From: Stagonosporopsis chrysanthemi
Taxonomy: Eukaryota > Ascomycota > Dothideomycetes > Pleosporales > Didymellaceae
Direction of reading: 5' to 3'
Length of the DNA stretch: 64,000 bases
NCBI GenBank assembly: GCA_022560025.1
Contig: JAFISE010000035.1
Coordinates: 1 to 64,000 of the forward strand
Part shown: piece after piece, positions 22,029 through 34,120 of the stretch
Layout of the letters: each line of letters opens with the position of its first letter
How positions within the stretch are numbered: position 1 is the first letter of the stretch
Program-made: the position numbers and the translations under genes
The notes under the pieces: generated by a model
Told to the model about the DNA's origin: nothing
Database searches by the model: none
What the model saw: the letters and a program-made list of their open reading frames with translations, nothing else

Positions 22029-23938
22029 TCGATAATATAATATTTTGTCTAATCTATTATAAAGGTACTAATTAATTAATTTAATTACTAAAGTAAATTT
22101 TTATAAGCTTAATAATAGTTATAAGCCTAGCTTTCTAAATACAGTAGATTTCTCTACAGACATAGTATTAAGCTTGTAAGATACTACTCTAACACTCTAG
22201 TTAAAGTTTTATACTATCTATCTTCTACTACTAGGCTACTTACAAAATATATTATAAACAAGCTTGTGCTCTATAGCAGCGCTGCTTTAGGGGCTAATAG
22301 AGCTTATTAGCTTAAGACTAGAAGTAACTAGCCTAATTAGTATATCTAATTAACGTAGAATGCGTACCTTAGAGACGTATAAGAGCTTGTTAACCTAGAC
22401 AGTTCTATAGCACCTAGTATCTATAAAGGCGCTTTTTGTCGACTAGAAGAGAGCTCTATAATAGCTTATTCTACTAATCTTAATAATACAGATTAAGCTA
22501 CTCTCTTAGTAGAGACAGGCTCTACCTAAAGAACACGTAGCTAAGCAATTGCCTAAGCCTAATTAAGCCCTAAGAAAGACACTTAGAAGCTTATAAAATA
22601 TAGTATTAAAGTAAGTAAGTAAGTAGTAAAAGTAAAGCACTTATAAAAACAATAGAACAAAGTTAATATAATAGTTAAGCTAGTTATTATATTAGCTATA
22701 ATATTATAGCCTGTAAACAAAGGTAAAACTTCCTTCTAAGTTCTAATTGTAGAGTTAAAGAAAGAGTTTAAGCTAATAAGCAGCAGCTTGCTTACCTAGC
22801 TGTGTATAAAGTACTGCGCACACCTTAAAGCAGCTTGTTAAAGACAAGTAGCTTTCTAAGAATAGTTCTAAAAATAAAATCTACTTTACTTCTAAGCTAA
22901 GTTATATAAGCTTATATAAGTAAGTAGAGAGCTTACTACTTAGAGCTTTTTAGAAGTAGTTACTTATAAGATTGTACTAGAATAAAGTTATACAATATAC
23001 TAAAAGATTATCTAGAATAGTATTCTAGAGCTCTCTACTCTTATACTTAACTAAGTAGCTAAGGTATTTAGTATATTAATGCACAAGTATATAATAAGAG
23101 CAGAAAAAGACAAACTTAGTATATTTACTACCTTTAAGAGCTGTTTAGAAAGTACTTTAGCACTTAGAGCGCCTTAAGGCAAACTAAGTACCTTAGAAGA
23201 GTATTAAGGCTATTTATACCTATATAAGTCTTAAGGCTATAAGTATAAGTAGAAACTTACAAAGTGTAAGACCTTTAAGGCAGCTCTAGTTAAAAAAAGT
23301 AATTAGAAGATAGTAGAAAAGTACTACTTAGATATTATCTAGAAGCTTAACTTAAACAAGTTTAAAAATCTTAAGCAAGCTATTAAGTAACTTAGCTAGG
23401 GTGCTAAAGCTTTACTAGCTCTAGCGCTAATTGTTGCTAGTACTACAAAGGCAGTAGAGTTCTTTAGTAATATATAAGCTACTATAATAGATTCTAAGAT
23501 AATAAATAAGCTTATAGACTTATAAGTAAGTATATATAAAAGTGTATAATATTATAGATTTTAGTACGTACTTACTTTCTAATACTACTATTCTAGATAA
23601 CAGAGCTGCTATAAACTTTGTTAATAGCGCTAAGCTACTAGTACTTAGCACTTTCTACCTAGTGTTAAGAGTAGAGATAGTAAAAGCAGACATCTAAGCG
23701 TTTCTTATTACTAGCTAAGAAGCTTGTTTGTTTAAAAACATGCTCTATAGAAAGTATAGGCTGTATATAGTTAACCTACTCTAATAAGATATAAATATAG
23801 TAGAGAAATTTTATAGAAATATTATCTTAAAGGCTTAGTTAAAAAGTAAAGATCTTTAGTACCTAAGCTTTAATATTATACTATGTATAAGTTGTTTAAA
23901 TAAACTAAGATTAAGTATTATATATATAACTCTTAAGC

Positions 23939-24372
23939 TAAGCTAGCAAACTAGGTACTTCTATGTACTTAGAGTCTCTAACTTTACATAGGTATAACTC
24001 TATAGTTCTTTAAGATACAGCTTAGTAATATATTATATAATAGAATGTACTAAGCTAGAATCTTTAAATAAGCTACTATTTACCTAATTTAGATTAGTTT
24101 TAGCTTAGTTATATTCCTTAGAATAGCTAGATAGTTTGTACTAACCTTGCCTCTATAAAATCTTAGAGTTTACAAACTCTCTATAGGTTCTAAGCAATAT
24201 ATCTAAGCTAAAACTAATACAAACTAGGTAAGTAGAAGCTTTTTTAAAAGCACTAGCTTAGCGTATTCTACTGTGTAATATATTACTAAGCTATATTTTA
24301 AAGAACTATAGAGTTATACTTATCTAAAGTTAAAGACTCTAAGTATATTAAAGTACTTAGTTTGCTAGCCTA
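23939..24372. mobile_element. hAT-like MITE with approximately 165-bp inverted arms
   Basis: 434 bp. The left arm (about 23,939–24,112) and right arm (about 24,200–24,372) are long imperfect inverted repeats starting TAAGCTAGCAAACTA and, on the other strand, TAGGCTAGCAAACTA; they enclose a loop of about 90 bp. It is flanked by an 8-bp duplication TCTTAAGC (23,931–23,938) / TCTTAAGT (24,373–24,380), differing by one C/T. It is non-coding. The 8-bp duplication and TAGGCTAGCAAA end suggest mobilisation by a hAT-class transposase. It lies inside the copia relic. Confidence 0.78.
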
Positions 24373-24689
24373 TCTTAAGTACACTTTTAGCCTTACTTTT
24401 TTTTAAATATAAGCTACTTTCTACTTATACACTAAATCTAGTAAACACTGTTATACTTAAATAATCTAATACTAAATACTTAAAAAGCTTAAATAGAGAC
24501 TTCTAGTATATATAAGCTAGCTACCTAGGCCTAGAAGCTCTTTAAGCCTTAGTAAAGAGAGTAAGCAGTATATATATAAGTAGAACAGCTTAAAAAGACT
24601 ACTAAGACTATGCAACTCTATATACTAAATAGGTAGTAAGCTAAACAAAGTATAAGAAGCCTAGGCAACTAGTTTATAGATTAAGTTAG

Positions 24690-24843
24690 TGTTAGAACCT
24701 AGCCTAAGCTGCTAAGCTAAACAAGCACTAAAAAGGTTAATAGTACTTATAGACTATAAGTATAGGCTTAGAGCAGTAATATATTGTTACTGTTAGCCTA
24801 GCTAGAGTCTAACAGCTAGAGCCTAATAGCTAGAGGCCTAATA
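24690..24843 (+). mobile_element. 154-bp TG…CA small element, copy B
   Basis: 154 bp, same length and structure as 21,875–22,028, ends TGTTAGAACC and GGCCTAATA. Perfect 5-bp duplications GTTAG lie at 24,685–24,689 and 24,844–24,848. Differences from copy A are mostly G-to-A or C-to-T. Non-coding. Confidence 0.78.
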
Positions 24844-25301
24844 GTTAGAATCTATTAAATATACCTTTAAGCTATAGTAATAAGTTATTGATTATTTTAA
24901 TTAAAAACTACTATAGTAGAAAGCTCTTTATACACTACTTATAAGGCAAGATAGTTTTAAAGATTTTATATATTTTTATAAACTTTATATACTAGGTACT
25001 TACTTAGTATAAGCTTAAAATTTATAAGATTACTTAGAATAATAATCCTATAATAACACTATAGCACAGAAGCTCTATATACAAGTGCTAAGTACTTAAT
25101 AAGAGTATTTAAATAGAAGTTACTTTACTGTCTATATATAAGTTAAATAGCAGTCTAAAAAGAGCTAGTTAAGAGATAATAATAAAATAAATAAAGATAG
25201 CGAATAGTAATAACCTGCTCTAGAAGTTCTAGCTAGAAGTTATAAAAGCTGCTATATAGCTCTATAATATAAGCCTATCTTATATAAACAAGCTACGTAG
25301 A

Positions 25302-25490
25302 TAGGCTAGCAAATAGGTAGGGGTTAGGTAGAGGCTAAGGTAGCACGTAACAGTATCTAACCTCTACCTAACCTCTACCTGCGCTAAGTTAATACTAAGT
25401 AAGTAGAGGTTAGGTTGTCTCTACTTAGAGTTAGAGTAGAGTAGAGGTTATACTAATATTATAGAAGAAAACCTTCTTATAGTATAATAA
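25302..25490. mobile_element. Fragment of the hAT-like 485-bp MITE
   Basis: It starts with the terminal repeat TAGGCTAGCAAATAGG and is the inverse of 47,130–47,329, including ACCTCTACCTAACCTCTACC-type tandem repeats. Homology stops near 25,490 before the other end, so the copy is truncated. Confidence 0.6.
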
Positions 25491-26893
25491 ACGTAGTAGC
25501 ACTAACTACTAACTGTTTAAATTAGCTACAGCAGCCTTTGCAGGCAAGCTGCTAGCAAAGAGACTATAAGTATAATAAGCTTAGTAATAATAAAGAAGTA
25601 TAGTATACTATTATTAACCTACTCTATAGAGTAGAATACTACTTATAAATACTCTAACCTTTGTTGACTATATAAATAAATAGAGAAAGTAGTGTAAAGA
25701 GCTTATTTCTATATATATAGTAATAGCTACGTTAGCTCTTAATTTCAAGAAGAAAAACAAGCAGCATATATACTATAATAAGCTCTATCTGCTTCTAACA
25801 AAATAGAAAGATCTTGCTAACTACTTACTTAGAGCTCTGTACAAGCAGGCAGCTAAGAGAGAGATTCTCTAGCTAATAGTGCTTAAAACCTAGATAGAGA
25901 TAGACAGGCTAAGCTCTTTACTAAAGCCTCTACTGCTTAAATAGGTCTTTATATATAAGTATAATAGAGAAAGCTATTTTTTAAAGTATAATATTAAGAT
26001 TTATATATAAAGAGATCTTAAGGTAAAGAAATTAATTAACTTAACCTATATTATAATACTTGCTATACACTTATTTTATATTATAATAGTAATTACTATA
26101 TACTTTAGCTTAGAGCTTTGTTAGTATAATATTATTAGTGCGTTTTAATACATAAGCTATATAGGCTAACTTAGCATGCTTTATAAGCTACTTAATAGGT
26201 TTACTAAACCTAGAAAGTATATAAAGCTCTTATAAGTACTGTACAGGCTGCGTAATTCTCTACTTCTATAGTACTTAGAGCTCTTAGCTACTTCCTAGAA
26301 GCTTAGTTTAACAGTATTAAAAAAAGAGCTATACCTATTCTTTAACCTAGAACGTTATAGTACTACTACTCTATATAGACTATATTCTGCTTACTTTTTA
26401 CAAAGATAACATAGCTACAGCTATAAAGCTTGTAAGCTTGTTATAAGTAAAACACTATATAGAAGACTATAGTAATATAAAATAGTTCTTAAAGATAAAA
26501 ATAATATAAAGTTAAGCTGCTAGTACTATAGTACTAGCTTAAAACTATTATATTAGCAGGGTAGTAGCTAAGTTTAGTATTACTAGAAATAGACACTTTT
26601 TAATTATTCTATTTCTAATTAAGAAGCTTGCTAAATATACTGAAAAAAGCTTTAAAACAAGACATTTAAGCTTACAAAGAGCGTATTAGCAGTTTACTAT
26701 ATATAGTATTTATAATCTGCCTAGATATAGCTTATACTGCTTTTTAATTATTAAACTACCTTATTAACCTAGAAAAAGCTTACTTTACAGCTAGTATTTC
26801 TTCTATCTATAATAATACTTTGTCTAATCTATTATAAAAGTCCTAATTAATTAATTAAATTACTAGAGTAGAGTCTTACAAGCTTAATAATAG

Positions 26894-27026
26894 TAATATA
26901 TACTTTTATTATAAGTTTTTGTATAAGTACTAAAGTGCTTTAGCTTCTCTACTTCTAGCTTGTAATTTATCTATTAATTATTACTAATTGTAATTACCTA
27001 GTTATACAAGATCTCTACTTCTTTAT
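26894..27026. other. AT-rich spacer
   Basis: No coding trace or repeat recognised. It follows the third copy of the approximately 95-bp dispersed repeat (26,800–26,893). Confidence 0.4.
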
Positions 27027-27374
27027 TGTTAGAACCTGTAGTCTAGAGGCACAGAGAAGAGTAAGGTATTAAAGCAACAAGTAGTACAATATCTAGGGAT
27101 TAGGTACAGGTTTAATTAGTAGACAGTAGACTGTTTACTACTAAGAAAAAACAGTATAGCAGACTCCTAGCCTTTATATTAGGCCTTGCTGTTTTGCTTT
27201 ATAGCTTCTATAAACCTAGAGGGCTGACATTTATACTAAGTAAAAAGATAATACTAGCTAGTAAAGATAAGAGATAGTAGAATTGTCTAGCTAGCAGCGT
27301 TAATTGCAGTAGTTACAGTTACCTACTAGCAATTGCTAGGCTAGACAGTCTTTAGCTAGCCTCTATTCTCTAAC
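27027..27374 (+). mobile_element. Candidate solo LTR
   Basis: 348 bp starting TGTTAGAACCTGTAGTC and ending …CTCTAAC, between TTTAT at 27,022–27,026 and TTTAT at 27,375–27,379. The final A of a canonical CA end is missing and no second copy was found in the window, so the call is tentative. A relatively GC-rich interior (27,040–27,240) sets it off from its surroundings. Confidence 0.45.
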
Positions 27375-27379
27375 TTTAT

Positions 27380-28292
27380 TATAATAAGCTAATTTAGAAT
27401 CTTACTTATTTTAAAGCTAGCTTTATTAAAGTTATAGATATTCTTATTATAAATACTAAACTAAGCTTTTAGAAGCTCTATAAGCTTATACTAGCTTTTT
27501 ATTAGTATAGAATCTTTATAAAAAGCTTTTTACTAGTATAAAATGTTTAAAAAGACCTTTCTACTTATTATAAGCTTAATTAAAACTTGTCTTAAGACTG
27601 TTAAAATACATAATAAAGTTGCGCAGCAGTAGATACTAACTTAATTAGCACTATACACAGCTAGCAGCTTATTAGCTATATTATATACAAGAGTATATAT
27701 AGGCGCAAATCTACATATATTTAAGTTAAATAATGTACTATATAAGCAAGTTGCTTACTTTTACTAAGACTTAACTTAACTTTATCTTCTTATAGCTTGA
27801 AATACTATACTCTAGTACTATAAGGTATAGTACTAGCTTAGAATATTATTAAGTAACTACTTTTATATTATTCTTGCATGTTTATTTATTATACCTAGTC
27901 TAATTGCACTGTCTATAGTATTGTAAAGAGGTTTTATCTACTTTAGCACGCGTATACTTTTTCAACTTCTTACTATTACTATATACTCTAAACTCCTTTA
28001 TATATGCTATTTACTACTTCTTTCTAGCTAAAACAGTCTCTTTATTTTAGGTTTACTTTCTTTTACACAGTTTATATTCTATAGCAGCTACTAAGGCTGT
28101 ATAAAGCTAAGTATTCTCTTATTATACTAAAACTAGCTTGTATAATAATATTGCTCTCTTCTTTATATAGTGCTTTAGCATATGTAGTATAGAACTAGAT
28201 AAGCTACCTTGCTACTTCTTATACTTTTTTTTACTTAAAATTAATAACTATTAAAGATTAAGAGTATTATTATAGGTTTATAACTGCTAAAG
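27380..28292. other. AT-rich region, nothing recognised
   Basis: About 900 bp with TAG/TAA in all frames. There are weak local repeats (CTAGCTTTTTATTAGTATA-like runs at about 27,490–27,550) but no domain, terminal repeat or RNA gene. Confidence 0.4.
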
Positions 28293-28827
28293 TGTTACAA
28301 TCCTGCAAAGGATGCAGCACAGTGTAATAAGTAAATAACTAGAGCTCTAACAGGAACTAGAGATTAGGGTACAGGACAAAGGAATTACAAGTAATTATAG
28401 GTTATATAACTTGCTTGTTAATAAGCATGCACAGACTAGTGCTTGTTAACAAGCATGCACAGACTAATACTTGCTAACAAGCATGTTATAATTCTGCTTG
28501 TTAACAAGCACTTAAAGCTATCTCTTATTAGACTAACTTTAGTTGCTTATTAACAAGCATTTTATAGTTATAGTATATAGCATAGTAGGAATGCAAACTC
28601 TTATAGTTTGTGTTTAACCTAAGTAATAATCTTTGTTATTAGATCTTAACTAACCTTTAAGCTAGATAGTTTACTCTATACTACTTATTGTTACTCTTAG
28701 CTTTTAAGACAGACAGATTGTATTTGTACTTCTTACTGCTAGCCCTGCAAACCTCCTGTTACTGTATCTATCTCTAAGAACTAATTAACAAGTACTTACA
28801 AGCTTTGCTTAAAGTACAACCTTAATA
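28293..28827 (+). mobile_element. Solo LTR related to gypsy copy II, with palindrome array
   Basis: 535 bp starting TGTTACAATCC and ending ACAACCTTAATA, flanked by perfect 5-bp duplications TAAAG (28,288–28,292 and 28,828–28,832). It matches the LTRs at 56,636 and 63,124 but is 36 bp longer, because it carries extra copies of the 14-bp palindrome GCTTGTTAACAAGC (five recognisable, 28,423–28,556). It shows that recombination removed an internal region. Confidence 0.8.
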
Positions 28828-28832
28828 TAAAG

Positions 28833-30219
28833 CTTATTATTATTAGATATTTATAATAAAAAAGTGTGCAGCTTTATATTAAAGCCTATTATAACCTGTT
28901 CTAGATTAAAAAGAACTAGTCTAGCGCCTTAGGACGTTCTTTAGATATTGCTAGAAGTAAAGACTGTATTATAAGCAGCTTTAAAGCATAGTAGAAATTT
29001 AAGCTTTGTAACAAAGTTAATCTAGTTGTATATAAGGTTTTTAGCTTAGCGCCTATATACTATCTTTAGAGAGGCAAAGCAGCCTATATTAAGTAGCTAT
29101 AAGAAGTATAATAAATACAGAAGTATATATATAGTAATAATCTTATTATTTTTATAGTATTTCTAGAAATCTAGAGAGTTAAGGCTCTTATAACTATTAA
29201 TAACTAGCAGATAGTAGCTGCTAATAGTAGGCTCCTTTGTATGCGCGTTAAAATACTTAAACTAGTTAAGACTAAGTCTCTTTATAGTCTAGCTGTTCTT
29301 AGAGGCTCTAATAACTTAATTATACAGTAGATTATCTTCTTTATACTAGTTTTAGAAGTAGTTAGAGCCCTAGAAGATAATAAAGAGCTAAATAGCCTAC
29401 TCTTTAGTATTAATACTGTTAACAACTATTGTCTACTCTTTATTACCTAGCTAGACCTACTTTAGTTGTTCTTGTCTCTATAAAGCTGTAACAACTACTC
29501 TAGTAGATATCTAACCTATTATAAAGCCTGTCTTATTAGAGATATAGATATTATTATCTTAAATACTATATTTAGCTTTAATATTAGCTACTAAGCTAAA
29601 CTAGCCTTAGATTACGTTAAGATCTTTGTAGAGAGCTCTTTTATACTTATACTTGCAATTAAACTTTACTCTAAGCTCTAGTTAGCACTTAACTAATATA
29701 CTAAGCTAGTTTTAGCTATTATAGCCTAGCCTACACTTAGTGTGCAAAGAATTAGCTATATTAGCTATAGCTAATAAGCAGAAAGCAAATTCTTGCATAT
29801 TTTACTTAAGCATATACTTAATAATAACCTGCGTTTTAACTATTATTTAGTCTTTATAAGTTAAGTATTAGATTAGTGTATAAAGATTATCTTATATATT
29901 AATTAGATAGTGTCTGTTACTAAATACTATAGATTGCTATAGTGTATTACTAAGATATATTTATATTTCTTTTAAGAGCTTAAAAGGCAAGCTATATCTA
30001 AAATTTATTTAACGCATCTCTCTAAGCTTATTAGCAAGGTATTTGTATAGATAAAGTAGTTTAGTTAAGTCTTAGTAAAAGTAAGCAACTTACTAGTATA
30101 GGCAACGTACCTGTAAGGTATGTTAGTTTTCTTTGTTCTCTTTAATACTAGGACGTACTTACTTTTTAACTTACTTGTCTAATTTTTATACTTTAATCTA
30201 GTAGAATAACTACTTTAGA
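28833..30219. other. AT-rich transposon-like relic, unrecognised
   Basis: A long plus-strand frame interrupted only by TAG/TAA runs through much of 28,900–30,000, suggesting a mutated coding sequence. I could not place it in a family from its translation. No terminal repeats were found. Confidence 0.35.
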
Positions 30220-31000
30220 AGTTTTAGAGGTTATAGATAACTATTATAGAACGCTTTTAGTTTGTAAGAAGTATTTATAAAGTTCTTAGTAGAGTACTAG
30301 GTTAAATCAAGGTTATATTCTATTATATTTACACAGCACCTAAGATATTATTAAACTAGCTTGCTTGTAAGTATTTTTTATACTTTCTATTCTTTAATTT
30401 CTTAGACTAGAGTACCTAGAAACTTTAATACCTTCTAACTAAGTAATAGGTTAGCAAGATCTCTATAGAGTATATTAAGTAAAAAGACGTTATATACTTA
30501 TAAACCTAAAGAGAGCTTTAGCTATAAAGAGTATCTTAACTCTTTAAAGACTTTAAAGAGTCCTTTCTATAGGTTAGATAGTTTCTAGCTTAGACAATTG
30601 TTAGCTAAGATCTTAGTCAATAAGCAAACTTTGTTACTAACTACTTTATTAACTAGGTAATAGTATTTGTCTTTAGTATACTTTATCTAAGCTTAGGCTT
30701 TGTCTATATTCTCTTTAGCTATATTCTAGGTACTGTATATATATACCTAAGTTAGCTAAACTAAGAGTATCTTAGTAGTTTAGATTGTTATATAGTATTC
30801 TTTGTGTATTAAGTCTATTCTACTACTAGATGTGCTTAGACTTACTCCTGTATATTACTTAGTAAGAGGTTATACTAATAAAAGAGTATAGTAGAGTAAG
30901 CTAATTATATTAATAATAAGTAAGAGCTTAGACTAGCTATCTTAGTAGTACATAACAAATAGTTACAATTATTAGTTTATATAGTTATTTAAAAAATTTA
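30220..31000 (-). pseudogene. Fragment of the 51–56 kb gypsy family: integrase C-terminus and chromodomain
   Basis: The minus-strand translation (e.g. KYTKDKYYYLVNKVVSNKV, then YKILTSKLV and EYNLDLT) matches 56,030–56,635 plus 63,628–63,680 of the plus-strand copy segment by segment. Here the chromodomain is not interrupted, so this copy serves as the empty-site reference for the insertion at 56,636. It carries several stops. Confidence 0.65.
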
Positions 31001-31618
31001 TCTATCTATCTCTTAATAGTAAGCTGTAGAAACTTTAATCTTAATACTAAGAATCTAACAGAGTTTAAACTAGAGATTAGATATAAACTAGAGTCTATAG
31101 TTAGATATTGTAGACTTAAAAGTATAGCTAAAAGAGTAGACTTATACAATAAATAAGAAAGTGTTTACTTGTAAAGAAGTATTCTTATAGTATAAAATAG
31201 TAACAGCTTGCTTTGTTAAGTAGTTAATAAGAATAAGAATATAGTTAAAGCTAGCTTTATCTTAAGAAAAATCTTTAGAATCTACAAACAAATATTATAT
31301 AGGTTACTCTAGTATAGGTAGTAAGTATAAGTTACTATAGGGTTAGGTTTGTTTTATCTAGCTCTAATAATAGAAAATATAGTTTTATACATAGTGCTTA
31401 CAGCCTTTACCTTTGTTTTCTAGTAGTATTATAGATACAATAGCTAGTATATTTTCTTTATATTTAGATATATAGTAAATAGCTAGTTATAAGCTTCTTA
31501 GATAAAGTGTATATATAAAGTAAGGTTAGTTAATAATAAGCTTTTAAAAATCTAATAACTAATAAATAATTATTAAGATTTACTAGCAAAGAATATATAA
31601 TTTTAACAAAGTACTAGA
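31001..31618. other. AT-rich region, nothing recognised
   Basis: About 600 bp between the gypsy fragment and a Fot1 terminal repeat. No domain or repeat end was identified. Confidence 0.35.
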
Positions 31619-32554
31619 ATATATATTATAAGTAAGTAACATGTGCAAGTAAGTAACACACTTTACTTACTTTATACTTCTCTCTTATCTAAATTTATAA
31701 TAGCTTTATATAATATTACTTAATTACTTTTAAATAAAGTAGATATACAGCTTACTATCTTATCTATTAGTACTTAGTAAATCTAGAGCAATTATCCTGC
31801 TACAGCAATGTACAACGTAGCTAAAGCAACACTCTGCTGCTAACGCGCTAAGATACCTGCTTAACGCAATTGCTAACCTAACTTAAAGAAGCTTACTAAG
31901 GTAGAAAAAGAAGTAATTATTAGATATATACTTAACTTAGATTCTTTTAGATTTACGCCTATTTATAAAGCTGTACATAATATAGCTAATAAACTACTTA
32001 CTACACGCAGTACTAGTTAGGCTAGTATCTACTAGCTACGCAACTTTATTAAGTATATAGATAGTCTTAAGACATATTTTAATTAAGTATATAGTAGGCA
32101 GCAAGCTCTGTACAAGGATCTAGTCCTAATTAGAAGCTAGTTTAAGCTTATAAAAGAGACAAAGGCTAAGTATAGTGTTTATAATAATAACGTCTATAAC
32201 TTTAACAAGGCTAGCTTTATAATAGGTAAGATTATAACTTAGCTTGTTATACTAAGATTCTAGAAGAAAGGCAAGCTAAAAAGTATTTAGCCTAGCAACT
32301 ATTAATAAGTAATAGTAATTACTGCTATTAACACTACTAGCTAGTTAGTCCTACTATTTATTACCTTTACTAGCTAGTATTATCTATCTACTTAGTATAA
32401 AGAAGTAGAGATTCTATATAACTAGGTAATTGTAGTTAGTAATAATAGCTAGATAAATAACAAGCTATAAGTAAAGTAGCTAAAGTACCTTAATACTTAT
32501 ACAAAGACTTATATCTTTAGTATATATTATCTACTTGTCTTTAATAGCTTTAAG
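31619..32554 (+). mobile_element. Fot1/pogo DNA transposon, copy 1, 5' half
   Basis: It starts with a terminal repeat (ATATATATTATAAGTAAGTAAC) that is a C-to-T/G-to-A altered version of the start of 34,121–35,971, and stays colinear with it to 32,554. Transposase traces include QQYNVAKATLCC (DNA-binding domain), YNFNKASFI and a KGKLKSI segment. It is cut off by an LTR of the 245-bp family. A short 3' stretch of the same family at 51,017–51,160 may be its other half. Confidence 0.7.
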
Positions 32555-32799
32555 TATAAGTAGCATGCTGCTAAGAGCTATTACTAGTGTAAACTAAATA
32601 AATTTAATAGAGAATAACTATAGTATAGTAGCTCTTTATTTATAAGAGCTATAGCTAAGGCCTAGTAGGCTCTAGCTCTAGCTTGCAGAGTTTTTATACT
32701 CTGCTTTAGAGGTAAAGTAGTTCTGTAGCAGAGCTCTAATAAGTCTAATTCTAAGGCACGTAAGTACTAAGGTACTAGTTGCAAGCTTAGCTTATTATA
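32555..32799 (+). repeat. LTR of the 245-bp family (copy 2)
   Basis: 245 bp, TATAAGTAGC…TTATTATA, equal in length to the other three copies. It is followed by internal sequence shared with 12,994–13,919, so a 5' LTR. It interrupts a Fot1 transposase. Confidence 0.7.
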
Positions 32800-34118
32800 G
32801 TACTTTTCTACTTTAAGCTTATTTATCTTGCGTATTAGACTTAAAATAACTTTCTTAGCATCTATCTCTTACTTACCTTGCTATATATATTGTAATATAG
32901 CTTTGCTACTCTACCTGCTCTTATCTGCCTGTTCTATTTTATTACTTACTATAGTTATTAAGCCTAAAGATAGGTCTGTGCGCAAGCATACTAGTAGCAG
33001 CCCTGCTTAGGTACTCTGCGTCTTTCTCTTACTATAACACGTCTTTTTACTTATTACTATTAGTAGTTAACTCTTAGTAAGAAGTCTAAGTCTGTGCTGC
33101 TGCCTTTGCTAACTAAGAAGTACAGCGTTGTTATCTTAGAGTTGTCTAGCTTCTTCTCTAAGCAGGTACTTAAGCAGCTTAATAGTAATATCTAGCTATT
33201 AGAGTTAAAGAGTAAAGATAAAACCTTGCCTAAAAACAAGCTTAAAGACTCTTAGGCTTATTACTATTACCTTTTTAACAACCTTAACTGCGTGTTTAAC
33301 AACACGCCTTTCTACTAAAGCTGTAAGGCTATGCACAGCTACTATATTAAGGTAAGTTCTAGTTTCCTTGCTCTAATACTTATTTATACTAATTAGTAAT
33401 AGCTACCTTATAAGTATTAGAGTAAGGTTACTAAGTTCTTTGTACTATCTGCTTAATTCTTTAAGATAGTAAAGCAGTACTGTTATTAGCTTAGCTCTAT
33501 ACTTATCTCTATCTGTAATAACTTTATAAAATATTAAAATCTTAAGTGTAACAGTACTTTAGCTTTGTACTTTAGCTCTAGAAAGAGAGTGTAGTCTAGT
33601 TATAACTTAAACTAGTCTAAGTATAAAAAAGAGCTTAATAATAATACAAGTACTATAGCTTACTATAAGAGTATTGTCTTAGCCTAGAATACTATTAAGT
33701 GTCTAGAGCAAATTGTACACGCCTAAAAGGCATCTATAGAAGTCTAGGAAGAGCTCTTCTAGCAGGTTTATTTATAAGTAAGCTTTCTTTCTTAACTTTT
33801 TATTCTTAGCTTATAGATATTTACTAATATATATTATAGTCTTATACACTTTATAAGATTAGAAGCTGTCTATCTAGCTTTAATAGCAACTAGCGTGCTA
33901 AGAACCTTGTCTACTTAATCTGTCTCGCCTCTGCTAAAGCCTTTGCAGAGCTAATAGACAGGTTTAAGGCAGAGTGCAATACGCAGACAGCTAAGTGTTA
34001 CTGCTATAAAGATAAGACTGCTCTGTCTATTAAGTCTAAGAGTACTAGTAAGCTAGATTCTAAGGTAAAAGGCCCTAAGAGTATAAAAGTAAAGTTAGTA
34101 TAGTTCTTGTCTTTAGTA
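32800..34118 (+). mobile_element. Internal region of the 245-bp-LTR element with a partly preserved frame
   Basis: Colinear with 12,994–13,919 but less mutated. The end of the segment (about 33,866–34,110) keeps a readable frame of about 80 codons with one stop (NLVYLICLASAKAFAELID, then a Cys/Lys-rich part with CYCYKDK). Protein family not recognised; it could be a gag or accessory product. Interrupted by a Fot1 element at 34,121. Confidence 0.5.
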
Positions 34119-34120
34119 TA

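Larger units (their letters stand above)
22300..26830 (+). pseudogene. Ty1/copia-type polyprotein relic, interrupted by small elements
   Basis: Plus-strand traces of a copia polyprotein. A protease-like segment near 23,590 reads ILDNRAAINFVNSAKLL (family: ILDSGA…). The reverse transcriptase, about 25,930–26,360, has VFIYKYNRESYFLKYNIK, then YNIISAF (family: DAVNAF) and LLQVLYRLRNSLLL-type spacing (family: LLRALYGLR.SPLLW). Stops are TAG/TAA only. It is broken by a MITE (23,939–24,372), a 154-bp element (24,690–24,843) and a MITE fragment (25,302–about 25,490). LTRs were not identified. The order protease before RT without a gypsy-type integrase behind RT supports copia. Confidence 0.55.

Noticed and set aside
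25340..25400. Interstitial telomere
   Set aside because: The ACCTCTACCTAACC runs are irregular, belong to a MITE that recurs at 47,130–47,329, and lie inside a transposon cluster.
28423..28556. CRISPR-like array
   Set aside because: The repeated unit is a short palindrome within a eukaryotic LTR, with irregular spacing and no unique spacers.
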